Source of the DNA: Rhizobium sp. P32RR-XVIII
GTDB taxonomy: Bacteria; Pseudomonadota; Alphaproteobacteria; Rhizobiales; Rhizobiaceae
NCBI RefSeq assembly: GCF_012641395.1
Contig: NZ_JABAIH010000007.1
Span: forward strand, 62,001-126,000
Length of the DNA: 64,000 nt
Direction of reading: 5' to 3'
Shown here: piece after piece, positions 34,127 to 42,515 of the stretch
Layout of the letters: each line of letters starts with the position of its first letter
How positions within the stretch are numbered: the first letter of the stretch is position 1
Translations under genes and position numbers: made by a program
The notes under the pieces: model-generated
What the model saw: only the letters and a program-made list of their open reading frames with translations
What the model was told of the DNA's origin: nothing
Database searches by the model: none

Positions 34127-35539
34127 TCAAGCGACGGTTTTCAATTGCGGCCCGGCAATGCCCAGCATGGTCATGGCGGCGTCGAGAGAGCCCGATTGAA
34201 GCTCGGCATAAAGTTCCAGCTCATCCTGCACGCTTGCACCCAGCGCGTCTTCGAAAGCCGCCCGGTTGGAGCGCGTCGCATAGTTCTGCTGCTGGTCCAT
34301 GCCGAGGTTGGACTGGAAGATGCCCGCCGCGCTGACCGGCAGAAAATCTTCATAGACGATGGGATCGGACGTCAGGTAACCGGTAGCGATCAACGCCTCG
34401 ACGTCGCTCGGCAACTTGCCGCGAACGGCGGCCGCAAGACCTGCGGGCGCGGCGGAATAGCGGAAGAAGGCAAGACCTTCGCGGCGCATAGCGTCCCAAC
34501 TGTCCGGCAGGGCCTTGAAGCGTTCGGCAAGCTCGTTGTCGTAGTCTGTTGCCTTGGCGCCTGCGGCGCCCACCTGCACCTCGCCGCGAACAGAAGCAAG
34601 CAACTGATCATAACGCGCGCGGCCCTTCGCCGTCAGCGCAACGCCGCGCTGCTCGATTTCGCCGAAGCGGGCCGTATGCGTGCCCTGCTTCCTTCCCGCT
34701 TCATCGGCAAAGGCGATCGGCTCTTCCAGCGCCTTGAAGCTCGTCTGGCGCAGCAGGATGTCGCAGTCGCGGCGCGGCGGACCTTCGATCACGGCCTTCG
34801 GCGTGATGCCGCGTTCCGGCATGCGGCGCTGGACTTCATCGATGTCGAGCGTGCGCGGCGTCAAATGGTTGATATGCGGCCCCTTGAAGCTGACGACGTC
34901 GGCAATCAAACGATGGGCTTCATGCAGGCGCTTGTAGGTTTCGGCGCTGACGGTCGCTTCACCGTGCCAGCGGAAGGTCTCGAGTGCCTGGCCGACGAAT
35001 TCGATCGCTTCGGCCTCCGTCAGGCCACCGGCCTGCTCATGCCGCTCGATCAGCGCAAGGGCGCGCGGCGTATAGATCCGGCGCTTCGCCAGGATCGCTT
35101 CCGCCTCGGCGCGAAGCGTTTCGTCCTCGATCAGCTCAAGCCGTAGCAGGGAGGTGAAGACGCGGAACGGATTGACGCTCAGCGCCGCCTCATCGATCGG
35201 CCGGAAACAGGTGGAATGCACCGGTACGCCGGCAACCGAAAGATCGTAATATCCGACCGCCTGCATGCCCATGACCGCGAAGAGACGGCGGATGGTGAAA
35301 AGCTCTTCCGCGGTTCCGAGGCGGATCGCGCCGTGGCGTTCGACATCGATGCGGGCGAGTTCACCTGCACGGTTGAGACGTTCGCGCAATTCGGGGTTCG
35401 CCGCCAGCACCTCCCTGTTCACGTCCGCCACAAGCTCGATCAGCGTGCCGTATTGCGGCACCTCGGTGCGGTACATCTGCGACATCGCTTCGGTGAAAAG
35501 CGAACGGATGCGGTCGGTGGAAACGAAGGCGCTCGACAT
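34127..35539 (-). CDS. hglS: 2-oxoadipate dioxygenase/decarboxylase HglS (DUF1338)
   Basis: Non-heme iron enzyme turning 2-oxoadipate into D-2-hydroxyglutarate, the late step of the pipecolate route. The 470-residue product has the DUF1338 motifs VPQYGTLIELVADVN, ERHGAIRLGTAEEL with H69 and R73 (matching His70/Arg74 of the Pseudomonas enzyme, as I recall), VHSTCFRPID, GPHINHLTPRTLDID with H225, and a Glu near 294. ATG 35539 has GGAG before it; the frame is open to 35629. First gene of hglS-amaA-amaB, divergent from a LysR gene. An aminotransferase for aminoadipate is missing here. Confidence 0.88.
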   Translation of the reverse strand: MSSAFVSTDRIRSLFTEAMSQMYRTEVPQYGTLIELVADVNREVLAANPELRERLNRAGELARIDVERHGAIRLGTAEELFTIRRLFAVMGMQAVGYYDLSVAGVPVHSTCFRPIDEAALSVNPFRVFTSLLRLELIEDETLRAEAEAILAKRRIYTPRALALIERHEQAGGLTEAEAIEFVGQALETFRWHGEATVSAETYKRLHEAHRLIADVVSFKGPHINHLTPRTLDIDEVQRRMPERGITPKAVIEGPPRRDCDILLRQTSFKALEEPIAFADEAGRKQGTHTARFGEIEQRGVALTAKGRARYDQLLASVRGEVQVGAAGAKATDYDNELAERFKALPDSWDAMRREGLAFFRYSAAPAGLAAAVRGKLPSDVEALIATGYLTSDPIVYEDFLPVSAAGIFQSNLGMDQQQNYATRSNRAAFEDALGASVQDELELYAELQSGSLDAAMTMLGIAGPQLKTVA

Positions 35540-35625
35540 CAGGAACTCCGGGTCATTCCGCTTTGGCAGGATAATGTCCTTTACAAAGCCACCCACGCTA
35601 TGAATATCGACCTTTTGGAAACAGA

Positions 35626-35644
35626 TCATTCTAAAACGGAATGA
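35626..35644. promoter_or_regulatory. Putative LysR operator between hglS and its regulator
   Basis: TCATTC (35626-35631), seven bases, GAATGA (35639-35644), a perfect six-base inverted repeat. It overlaps the ribosome site of the LysR gene and lies about 87 bases from the hglS start. It fits autoregulation. Confidence 0.5.
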
Positions 35645-35647
35645 ACT

Positions 35648-36541
35648 ATGCTGCCGTCCCGACGTCTTCTGCCGTCCATTTCATTGCTCGCCGCCTTCGA
35701 AGCCGTTGCTCGGACCGGCAGCGTGACGGCTGCCGCGCGCGAACTGGACCTGACGCAGAGCGCCGTCAGCCGCCAAATCAAGGCACTCGAGGAGCAACTC
35801 GATGTCGAGCTCTTCGTTCGCGAGCGGCAGACGGTGCGTCTGACGCTCGCAGGCGACAGCTATGCGCGTGAGATCCGCGAAGCGTTGCGCCGCATCTCCA
35901 GCGCATCACTGAACCTGCGAGCCAACCCGCATGGCGGCACGTTGAACCTCGCGATCCTGCCGACCTTTGGGACCCGCTGGCTGGCACCGCGTCTCGGCCG
36001 CTTTCTGAGCCGGAACCCCGGCGTTACCATCAATCTTGTCACCCGGCTCTCCTCCTTCGATTTCCGGCTGGATTCCATCGATGCTGCAATCCATTTCGGT
36101 CATCCTCACTGGCCTGGGGCCGAACTCACATTCCTCATGTCCGAAACGACGGTTCCCGCCTGCAGTCCGGATTTCCTGAAACAACACGGCATCCTGAAAG
36201 CTGACGATCTGCTTGGTGTTCCGCTCCTGCATCTGACGACCCGTCCCGACGCCTGGGAGCGGTGGTTTGCGGATAATGGTGTCGTCTTCCAGAGCGTGCA
36301 CGGCATGCTCTTCGACCAGTTTGCCACAGCGGCACAGGCTGCGATCGCCGGTCTCGGCGTCGCACTTCTGCCGACGTTCCTCATTCAGGACGAGCTGAAG
36401 CGCGGCGACCTTGTGACCGCGACCGGCCTGGAATTGGAAAGCAGCGAACGCTACTACCTCGCCTATCCGCCTGAGCGGGCGGACTATGCGCCCCTTTCCG
36501 CCTTTCGCGACTGGATCGTCGCTGAAGCAAAAGCACAGTGA
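35648..36541 (+). CDS. LysR-family transcriptional regulator
   Basis: 297-residue LysR regulator, GcvA-like. The N-terminal helix-turn-helix reads SLLAAFEAVARTGSVTAAAR and LTQSAVSRQIKALEEQ. The effector domain (about 90-297) has LNLAILPTFGTRWLAPRLGR, DAAIHFGHPHWPGAEL and AAIAGLGVALLPTFL. It is divergent from hglS-amaA-amaB, so it probably controls lysine or pipecolate catabolism. An out-of-frame ATG at 35641 is not used. Confidence 0.9.
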   Translation: MLPSRRLLPSISLLAAFEAVARTGSVTAAARELDLTQSAVSRQIKALEEQLDVELFVRERQTVRLTLAGDSYAREIREALRRISSASLNLRANPHGGTLNLAILPTFGTRWLAPRLGRFLSRNPGVTINLVTRLSSFDFRLDSIDAAIHFGHPHWPGAELTFLMSETTVPACSPDFLKQHGILKADDLLGVPLLHLTTRPDAWERWFADNGVVFQSVHGMLFDQFATAAQAAIAGLGVALLPTFLIQDELKRGDLVTATGLELESSERYYLAYPPERADYAPLSAFRDWIVAEAKAQ

Positions 36542-36612
36542 AGGAGCGCTTGCATCGGAAGAGCGCTTTCGCGCATTATGCGCGCCATCAGAATTCGATG
36601 CAGGAAATTCCC

Positions 36613-36849
36613 ATGAAGACGATCTTCGTCCAGCTCCAGTGCGCCCCCGGCAAGACCTACGAGGTCGCGGACGCCATCTATCAGACCGAACTGGTCTCGG
36701 AGCTTTATTCGACCAGCGGTGACTATGACCTGCTGCTCAAGGTCTACATCGAGGAAGGCCAGGATATCGGTAAGTTCATCAACGACAACATCGCCAATAT
36801 ACCCGGCATCGTGCGCTCGCTGACGACGTTGACCTTCAGGGCCTTTTGA
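36613..36849 (+). CDS. Stand-alone Lrp/AsnC ligand-binding domain protein
   Basis: 78 residues, all one RAM (Lrp/AsnC C-terminal) domain: MKTIFVQLQCAPGKTYEVAD, SELYSTSGDYDLLLKVYIEE and IVRSLTTLTFRAF. No DNA-binding domain. Such orphan domains bind amino acids and assemble in rings; they may modulate full Lrp proteins. ATG 36613 has CAGGAAA before it; an upstream ATG 36538 is in frame. It lies 71 bases after the LysR gene, so a role with lysine breakdown is possible. Confidence 0.87.
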   Translation: MKTIFVQLQCAPGKTYEVADAIYQTELVSELYSTSGDYDLLLKVYIEEGQDIGKFINDNIANIPGIVRSLTTLTFRAF

Positions 36850-36966
36850 TCCGGTTAACCTTCTTCCGCAACAATTTGCTCTGCCTGCCTCGCGCGTATA
36901 CCGCGCCTTAACGCCATCCACTATCTGGTCTAGGCGAGTTGCCGCCGTGCGGCCGGTAGGTGGAAG

Positions 36967-38169
36967 ATGTCAGCAGTCGAAACAGAGACCGTCCCATTTG
37001 AGCGGCACGCGGATGCCGCGCCGCTGATCGTCCATGTCGTTCGCCAATTCCTGCCGAATCGTGGCGGTCTGGAGGATGTCGTCGCCAATCTCTGCCGGCA
37101 GTCGCTGAAGCGCGGCCTGCGGGTGCGCGTCGTCACCTGCGATTCGCTCTTTTCCGCGCCGGGCCAAAAGCTCGCGGCCCGCGAAATCGTCGAGGGCATC
37201 GAGATCGTGCGCATTCCCTGGTCGGGCAGCACGCGATATCCGTTCGCCCCGCAGGTCTTCCGCCACGTCGCCGATGCCGATCTTGTCCATGTCCACGCTG
37301 TCGATTTCTTCTTCGACGCGCTCGCCTGGGGCAGGCTGCTGCACGGCCGGCCGATGGTCGCCACCACCCACGGCGGCTTCTTCCACACGCGCAAATTCGC
37401 AACCCTCAAAAAGATCTGGTTCCGTACGCTGACGCGCCTTTCCGCCAGCGCCTATCGCACCGTCGTCTGCTGCAGCGCCTCGGATCTACGCCAGTTCGCT
37501 GAAATCGCGCCACAGCGCGCGCCGCTGATCGAGAACGGCGCCGATATCGGCAAATTCGCTGGCGCGGCAGCACGCGAACCCCTCCGGCGCATCGTCACCA
37601 TCGGTCGCTTCTCGTTGAACAAGCGGCTCGACCGGCTTCTCGATGCGGTCGCAGCCCTGCAGGCGCACGGTGGCGGCTGGCACCTCGATATCGTCGGCGC
37701 GCCGTCCGATCTTAGCGGAGCGGACCTCGAGCGCGAGATCGCGGCACGCGGCCTCGCCAAGGCCGTCACGTTGCACGTCTCGCCGGAAAACGCCGCGATC
37801 CGCGAGATCCTCTCTCGCGCTTCGCTCTTCGCCTCTGCCTCGGAATACGAAGGCTTCGGCATCGTCGCGGTCGAGGCGATGAGCGCCGGCCTGCTGCCCG
37901 TCCTGAACGCCAACGAGGCTTTCGTCACGCTGGGCAAGCGGCACGGCATGCTGCGGATTGCGGATTTCTCTCGCCCTGAGGCTGCTGCGGCGGCGCTCGC
38001 GGACGCCCATGCGGCGCTGACGCAGGAGGCGGACGTGTTGCGCGCCCGCTTGATGCGCGAGGCTTCAGCCTATTCCTGGGAAACGGCGGCCGAGCGCTAT
38101 TTCGAGGTCTATGCCGGCATCATCGCCCTGCCGGATCAGGCTCCGTCCCAGCGCGGCCAACTGCGGTAG
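36967..38169 (+). CDS. Glycosyltransferase family 4 protein
   Basis: 400-residue GT-B retaining glycosyltransferase, cytoplasmic face of the membrane. Motifs: VRQFLPNRGGLEDVVANLCR, VHVHAVDFFFDALAWGRLL, MVATTHGGFFHTRKF, IVTIGRFSLNKRLDRLLDAV and the E-x7-E motif SASEYEGFGIVAVEAMSAGL. It most likely adds a sugar to a lipid-linked glycan. Its last 34 bases overlap the convergent GT2 gene. With the GT2 and flippase genes it forms a small surface-glycan group. Confidence 0.9.
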   Translation: MSAVETETVPFERHADAAPLIVHVVRQFLPNRGGLEDVVANLCRQSLKRGLRVRVVTCDSLFSAPGQKLAAREIVEGIEIVRIPWSGSTRYPFAPQVFRHVADADLVHVHAVDFFFDALAWGRLLHGRPMVATTHGGFFHTRKFATLKKIWFRTLTRLSASAYRTVVCCSASDLRQFAEIAPQRAPLIENGADIGKFAGAAAREPLRRIVTIGRFSLNKRLDRLLDAVAALQAHGGGWHLDIVGAPSDLSGADLEREIAARGLAKAVTLHVSPENAAIREILSRASLFASASEYEGFGIVAVEAMSAGLLPVLNANEAFVTLGKRHGMLRIADFSRPEAAAAALADAHAALTQEADVLRARLMREASAYSWETAAERYFEVYAGIIALPDQAPSQRGQLR

Positions 38170-39005
38170 CCCTCGGCGATGCCGGCAAGCCAGGCACGCT
38201 TGTAGTCGGCCGCTGCCCGATCGCGGCGAAGAGCGGCAATAGTCCAGCCGGCGAGCGGCCGCGCCAGCCGCCACAGGACGTAAGCGAAGGGAAAGCGGTG
38301 CTTGCGCAGAAGCGCCCCAAAGCCCCGCCCGTATTTGCGCGCCCGCTCGATCTGCCGCGGTCCGATTTCCGCCGTCACCTGGTCGTGGTGGACGATGAGC
38401 TCCGGAAAATAGCCGAGCGTCTTCCCGGCGGCGATGGCGCGCAGCAGCAGGTCGGCCTCCTCTCCGCTCTGGAAAGGCGAGGCCGCCCCCACACCGAGCG
38501 CCTCGTCGAAGCCGCCGATGGCGGCAAGCGCCTGCCGGCGCACGAAGATGCCGTTGGAATTGCCGCAGGAAAGGTAATTGCGCCGGGTGATCGTCACCGG
38601 CTGCTCGCCCGTCGGGCTGACGGACGGCGCCCCGTCCGCATCGAGCGTCCGGCCGGTCACGATCGCAAGCCGCGCATCGGCGGCAAGGAGCGCCGCCGCC
38701 GTCTTCAACGTGCCGGACCGGTACCAGCAGTCGTCGTCGGGAAAGCAGACGATGTCGCCGGCCGCCGCATCGATCCCGCGGTTGCGCGCCCGCGAAAGGC
38801 CGCGCGGCGAGCGGATGCGTCGGATCGCCAGCCGGCCGGCGAAGCCGTCGACGAGCGGGCCGAGCCGGTCGTCCTCGTTCTGGTCGACGAGGATCACCTC
38901 AAAGCGGCGCTCCTCCTGCCGCGTCAGCGATGAAAACAGCCGCTCCAGCTGATCGAAACGATCCACCGTGCAGACGACGAGGCTGAACAAGCGATACCTC
39001 CGCAA
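38136..39005 (-). CDS. Glycosyltransferase family 2 protein
   Basis: 289-residue GT-A inverting glycosyltransferase. Motifs: LFSLVVCTVDRFDQLERLFS, VILVDQNEDD, GLSRARNRGIDAA, the metal-binding DxD region CFPDDDCWY, SCGNSNGIFVRRQALAAIGG and SGEEADLLLRAIAAG. A C-terminal amphipathic or membrane-near segment follows. No membrane helices of a polymerase type. The region looks more GC-rich than the flippase gene downstream. It converges with the GT4 gene and is divergent from the flippase gene. Confidence 0.9.
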   Translation of the reverse strand: MRRYRLFSLVVCTVDRFDQLERLFSSLTRQEERRFEVILVDQNEDDRLGPLVDGFAGRLAIRRIRSPRGLSRARNRGIDAAAGDIVCFPDDDCWYRSGTLKTAAALLAADARLAIVTGRTLDADGAPSVSPTGEQPVTITRRNYLSCGNSNGIFVRRQALAAIGGFDEALGVGAASPFQSGEEADLLLRAIAAGKTLGYFPELIVHHDQVTAEIGPRQIERARKYGRGFGALLRKHRFPFAYVLWRLARPLAGWTIAALRRDRAAADYKRAWLAGIAEGYRSWPRWDGA

Positions 39006-39132
39006 ATCGGGAAAGGCGCCGCGTAAGGCGACGTTAACCGCACTCTAAAGGCCAAATGTTAAGGGTTCAAAAATAGGCTGGGCGCCGTCGCGAAGCCGTC
39101 CGGCGGTTCGGCGCAAAGGGGAAAGCGTCTTC

Positions 39133-40647
39133 ATGGCGAAGGGCATCATGGCGAATTCGGCACTCAACGCGGCGGCGGGGCTGTCCCTGCTCGCGACCGG
39201 TTTTGCCTGCTCCATCGTCGCCGCCCGCCTTCTCGGTCCGGAAGCGAGCGGTGCGATCGCTTTTTCGTTGTGGCTCGTGACGACGGGCGCGCTTGTCGCC
39301 GAGCTCGGGACCGGCGTCACTCTCCTGCGGCTTCTGCCGCAGCTCGCTGCCCAGGGCTACAGCCCGCTCCAGCGGCGCGGTTTTGCGGCCTTCCTCGTGC
39401 GGCCGACAATTCTCTCCACCATCCTGCTTCTTGTCGGCTACTGCCTGTTTTTCCGGGAGGCCGAGGATCTGCACTGGATCGACAGCGCCCCCGCCGTTGT
39501 TGCGGTCACCGGCGTCCTGTTTCTGTTTCAGTCGATTGGCGCATATACGAAGAACTATTTGATTGGCGAGCAGGATCTCACCCGGTTTTTCCGCCTCACG
39601 ATCGTCAGTTCAGCAATACAGCTGGCCGTCGTTACGCTTGGCGCGATCTTCTTCGGGGTTAGCGGCGCCCTGGCTGGTTATGTGGCCGGCCAGCTGCCGA
39701 TGTTCCTCTACACCCTGAGAATTGCCGCCGCTCCGAAGAACGCTTGCGGCATAAGCGTCGGTTATCTCGCAAGCTCGTCCCTGATGCTGTCGTTTGAATA
39801 CATCAACAGCTCCATTTTCCTGAACCGCATCGAGCTTCTGTTCCTGCAGCGTTTTTGGGGTATCGAGGCGGTTGGCTTTTATGCGGTTGGCCTGACGCTT
39901 GCGAATCTGGCGCTTCAGCTTCCCGTCCAGCTAAGCGGCAGCCTTCTCCCCTATTACTCGGAGCGGATTCATTCGAACGCCGGCGGTAAGCTGCCGGTGA
40001 GCGTATTCGAAGGCGTTGTGCGCGGCATTTCCTACATCACCCTTCCGATGAGCTTCGGGCTTGCCGCGATTTCCGAACCACTGATCGTGGCTGTCTTCGG
40101 TGAGCCCTTCAGGCCCGCGGGCGGCACCGTCGCGCTGCTGGCATTGACTGCGACACCCTATGTCTTCATGCAGATTTGCACCCAATACCTTTATTCGGTC
40201 GACCGTATCCGCGAGAGGCTGATGATCGGCGGCTTTGCAAGCGCGCTGATGGTAGCCGGCTGCTTCGTCCTTGTGCCTGCGTATGGCGGAGAAGGGGCAG
40301 CTCTCGTCCGCTTGGTCGCCTTTTCGCTGATGTGCCTGCTAATGATGCGGCGAATGGATCTCGATGGTTCGATGCGCGGAATGTTCATCAACGTCTTGCG
40401 GGTCGCGGCTGCTTCCGCGGCGTGCGCCGCCGCCGCCTATCTGATCGTTGATCATATCAGCGGCACAACTGGTCTTATTCTCGCAATTGCTTTTGCCGTT
40501 CTTGTATATGTCGCCGCGCTCAGGCTGCTGAATGCGGTGCCGAAAGAAGATATTATTATTATGGAACAACTTTCTGGCCGTTTGCCAAGACTCGTGCACC
40601 CCTTGGTCCTGCAGGCTCTTGCCCTGCTGACACCACGGCGAGCTTGA
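39133..40647 (+). CDS. Oligosaccharide flippase family protein (Wzx-like)
   Basis: 504-residue membrane protein with about twelve to fourteen helices, MATE/MOP superfamily: NAAAGLSLLATGFACSIVAA, RLLGPEASGAIAFSLWLVTT, GVSGALAGYVAGQLPMFLYT and IEAVGFYAVGLTLANLALQL. The family moves lipid-linked oligosaccharides to the periplasm. No polymerase (Wzy) or ligase is adjacent. The downstream hydrolase gene begins nine bases after the stop with GGAGGG overlapping the end, so both are cotranscribed. Confidence 0.88.
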   Translation: MAKGIMANSALNAAAGLSLLATGFACSIVAARLLGPEASGAIAFSLWLVTTGALVAELGTGVTLLRLLPQLAAQGYSPLQRRGFAAFLVRPTILSTILLLVGYCLFFREAEDLHWIDSAPAVVAVTGVLFLFQSIGAYTKNYLIGEQDLTRFFRLTIVSSAIQLAVVTLGAIFFGVSGALAGYVAGQLPMFLYTLRIAAAPKNACGISVGYLASSSLMLSFEYINSSIFLNRIELLFLQRFWGIEAVGFYAVGLTLANLALQLPVQLSGSLLPYYSERIHSNAGGKLPVSVFEGVVRGISYITLPMSFGLAAISEPLIVAVFGEPFRPAGGTVALLALTATPYVFMQICTQYLYSVDRIRERLMIGGFASALMVAGCFVLVPAYGGEGAALVRLVAFSLMCLLMMRRMDLDGSMRGMFINVLRVAAASAACAAAAYLIVDHISGTTGLILAIAFAVLVYVAALRLLNAVPKEDIIIMEQLSGRLPRLVHPLVLQALALLTPRRA

Positions 40648-40655
40648 GGAGGGAT

Positions 40656-42515
40656 ATGACGATGAATTTCAATGAGCAAAATCCCTCCAATACCCACCTT
40701 GCCGTGTTCGCAGCCGAGCCGGTGACCTTTGCCGGCACGATCGGCCTTTACACTCCTGCCAGACAGGCCGCCCGCAAGGCCACCGCCGTTCTCTTCGTCA
40801 GCCCTTGGGGTTTCGAGGAGATGTGCACCCGCAAGTTTTTCCGCATCCTGGCGGAAGGGTTTGCCGAAGCTGGGGTCGCGAACCTGCGGTTCGACTATGC
40901 GGGAACCGGCGATGCACTGGATGTGACGGACCATAGCCGCGGCATGGCCGTGTGGCTCGAAACGGCAGAGCAGGCTGCGTCCCAGCTGAAGTCGCTTTCC
41001 CGCTGCGACAGCATCATTCTTGTAAGCCAGGGTCTCGGCAGCGCGGTCGCTCTCGAGCTCGCGCAAAGGCTCGGCGGCGTCGACGGCGTTGCATTGATGG
41101 CTCCGGCGATCTCGGGCCGGCTCTATCTGCGTGAGCTCTCGGTCTGGTCGAAGATGATCGACGATGGAATGGGCGTTCCCGAGAGCCAGCGCGAAACGCA
41201 GGGAGTATCGATTGCCGGCCTTCGCATGCCGGAGGAGATCGCGGCCGAGGTTCGAAAGCTCAACCTCATGAACCTCGCGAAGGTCGAGGCCGCGAACTGC
41301 CTCGTGCTCACGCGCCCGAACCGTTCCGCCGACGAGGATTTTGCCGCTCATATAAGAGAACTGCAGCCGGCCACACGGGAAGTCGTCTATCGCGGCTATG
41401 ACGAACTCGTCTTCAATCCGACGATCGCAACGATGCCCGCCGAGACCGGCGATGCTCTTGTCGAATGGGTTGAATCGATCTCCAAGCCGATTGCCGGCGC
41501 GTCGAAGCTACCGCAGCGCCCGGCCCCAGTGCCGCTGGCGACCGCCGAATTCCGCGAGATGCCGCTGCGCTTCGGCAAGGCCAACGAACTCTACGGCATC
41601 CTGTGCGAGCCAACGGCTCCGCGGCGCGGTGCAACAGCAATCATCCTGACGACCGCTTACGACCGGACTGCGGGCTGGGGCCGCACCTCCGTGAAAATGG
41701 CACGCGAACTTGCCCGCGACGGCATCCCCTCGCTGCGCTTCGACAACGCGAATGTTGCCGATAGTCCTCCCACTCCGGGCGCGCCGGAGCAGGTGCTTTA
41801 TTTCAAGGGCCAGAACGATGAAATCACTGCGGCTCTTGATCTCCTCGAATCATGCAAACTGCTGCCGGCCGTGCTCGTCGGCCGTTGCAGCGGCGGCTAT
41901 CTCGCTTTCCAGGCAAGCCTTTCGGACAAACGCTCCCGTGGTCTCGTTGCCGCCAACCCCTATGTCCTTCACTGGGACGGCAGCCTCACGGTCGATGCGT
42001 CGCTCCGCCACGTGCCGCGTTCGCTTGAAACATATGGCCTAAAGCTGCTGCAGCTTGAGACCTTGAGGCGGTTGCTGCGCGGCGACATCGACGGCCCACG
42101 GGCAATCAAGAATTTCACGACGTCTGTCATACGGCGGGCGATCCGTCACAGCCGCCCCCTCTTGGATTTCTTGCCTTTCCGCTCCCCAGAGAGGAATGCG
42201 ATTCTCGAGCTTTTCCAGTCCCTGAAAGCCCGCAAGGTCGATGTATCGCTGATCTATACCGCCCGTGATACCGGACTTGAGCAGTTCAATGATCACTTTG
42301 GCAAGGAAGGCTCGCATCTGAAGCGCTACAGCAACGTGCGGCTGAGCATCATACCGGAAGCCGATCATAATCTCACCCAAGCGCACGCACAGACCTTCTA
42401 CCTGCAGGAAGTCCGCTCCGTGTCGCTGAAGGTCGGCACACGCCAGACGGCGCCAAAAGAGGAACGCGGCCGCGCTGTCATATCGCGAAAATACGCGAAC
42501 TCCCCAACGTCCTGA
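40656..42515 (+). CDS. Tandem alpha/beta-hydrolase protein with Cys in place of Ser
   Basis: About 619 residues with two alpha/beta-hydrolase domains. The first (about 20-275) has FVSPWGFEEMCTRKFFRILA and LRFDYAGTGDA, but its nucleophile elbow reads VSQGLGSA, with Gly126 where Ser is expected, and no clear catalytic His. The second (about 300-590) has LRFDNANVADS and elbow VGRCSGGY, putting Cys411 at the nucleophile place, with D538 and H571 (PEADHNLTQ) as partners. So one half is probably dead and the other a Cys hydrolase or acyltransferase. GAGGAGGG precedes ATG 40656 (40662 possible). It follows a flippase gene; substrate unknown, an acyl or peptidyl group on a glycan is a guess. Confidence 0.75.
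   Translation: MTMNFNEQNPSNTHLAVFAAEPVTFAGTIGLYTPARQAARKATAVLFVSPWGFEEMCTRKFFRILAEGFAEAGVANLRFDYAGTGDALDVTDHSRGMAVWLETAEQAASQLKSLSRCDSIILVSQGLGSAVALELAQRLGGVDGVALMAPAISGRLYLRELSVWSKMIDDGMGVPESQRETQGVSIAGLRMPEEIAAEVRKLNLMNLAKVEAANCLVLTRPNRSADEDFAAHIRELQPATREVVYRGYDELVFNPTIATMPAETGDALVEWVESISKPIAGASKLPQRPAPVPLATAEFREMPLRFGKANELYGILCEPTAPRRGATAIILTTAYDRTAGWGRTSVKMARELARDGIPSLRFDNANVADSPPTPGAPEQVLYFKGQNDEITAALDLLESCKLLPAVLVGRCSGGYLAFQASLSDKRSRGLVAANPYVLHWDGSLTVDASLRHVPRSLETYGLKLLQLETLRRLLRGDIDGPRAIKNFTTSVIRRAIRHSRPLLDFLPFRSPERNAILELFQSLKARKVDVSLIYTARDTGLEQFNDHFGKEGSHLKRYSNVRLSIIPEADHNLTQAHAQTFYLQEVRSVSLKVGTRQTAPKEERGRAVISRKYANSPTS

Noticed and set aside
36850..36966. CtrA sites before the GT4 gene
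   Set aside because: Only single TTAACC/TTAACG half sites, no TTAA-N7-TTAA pair.
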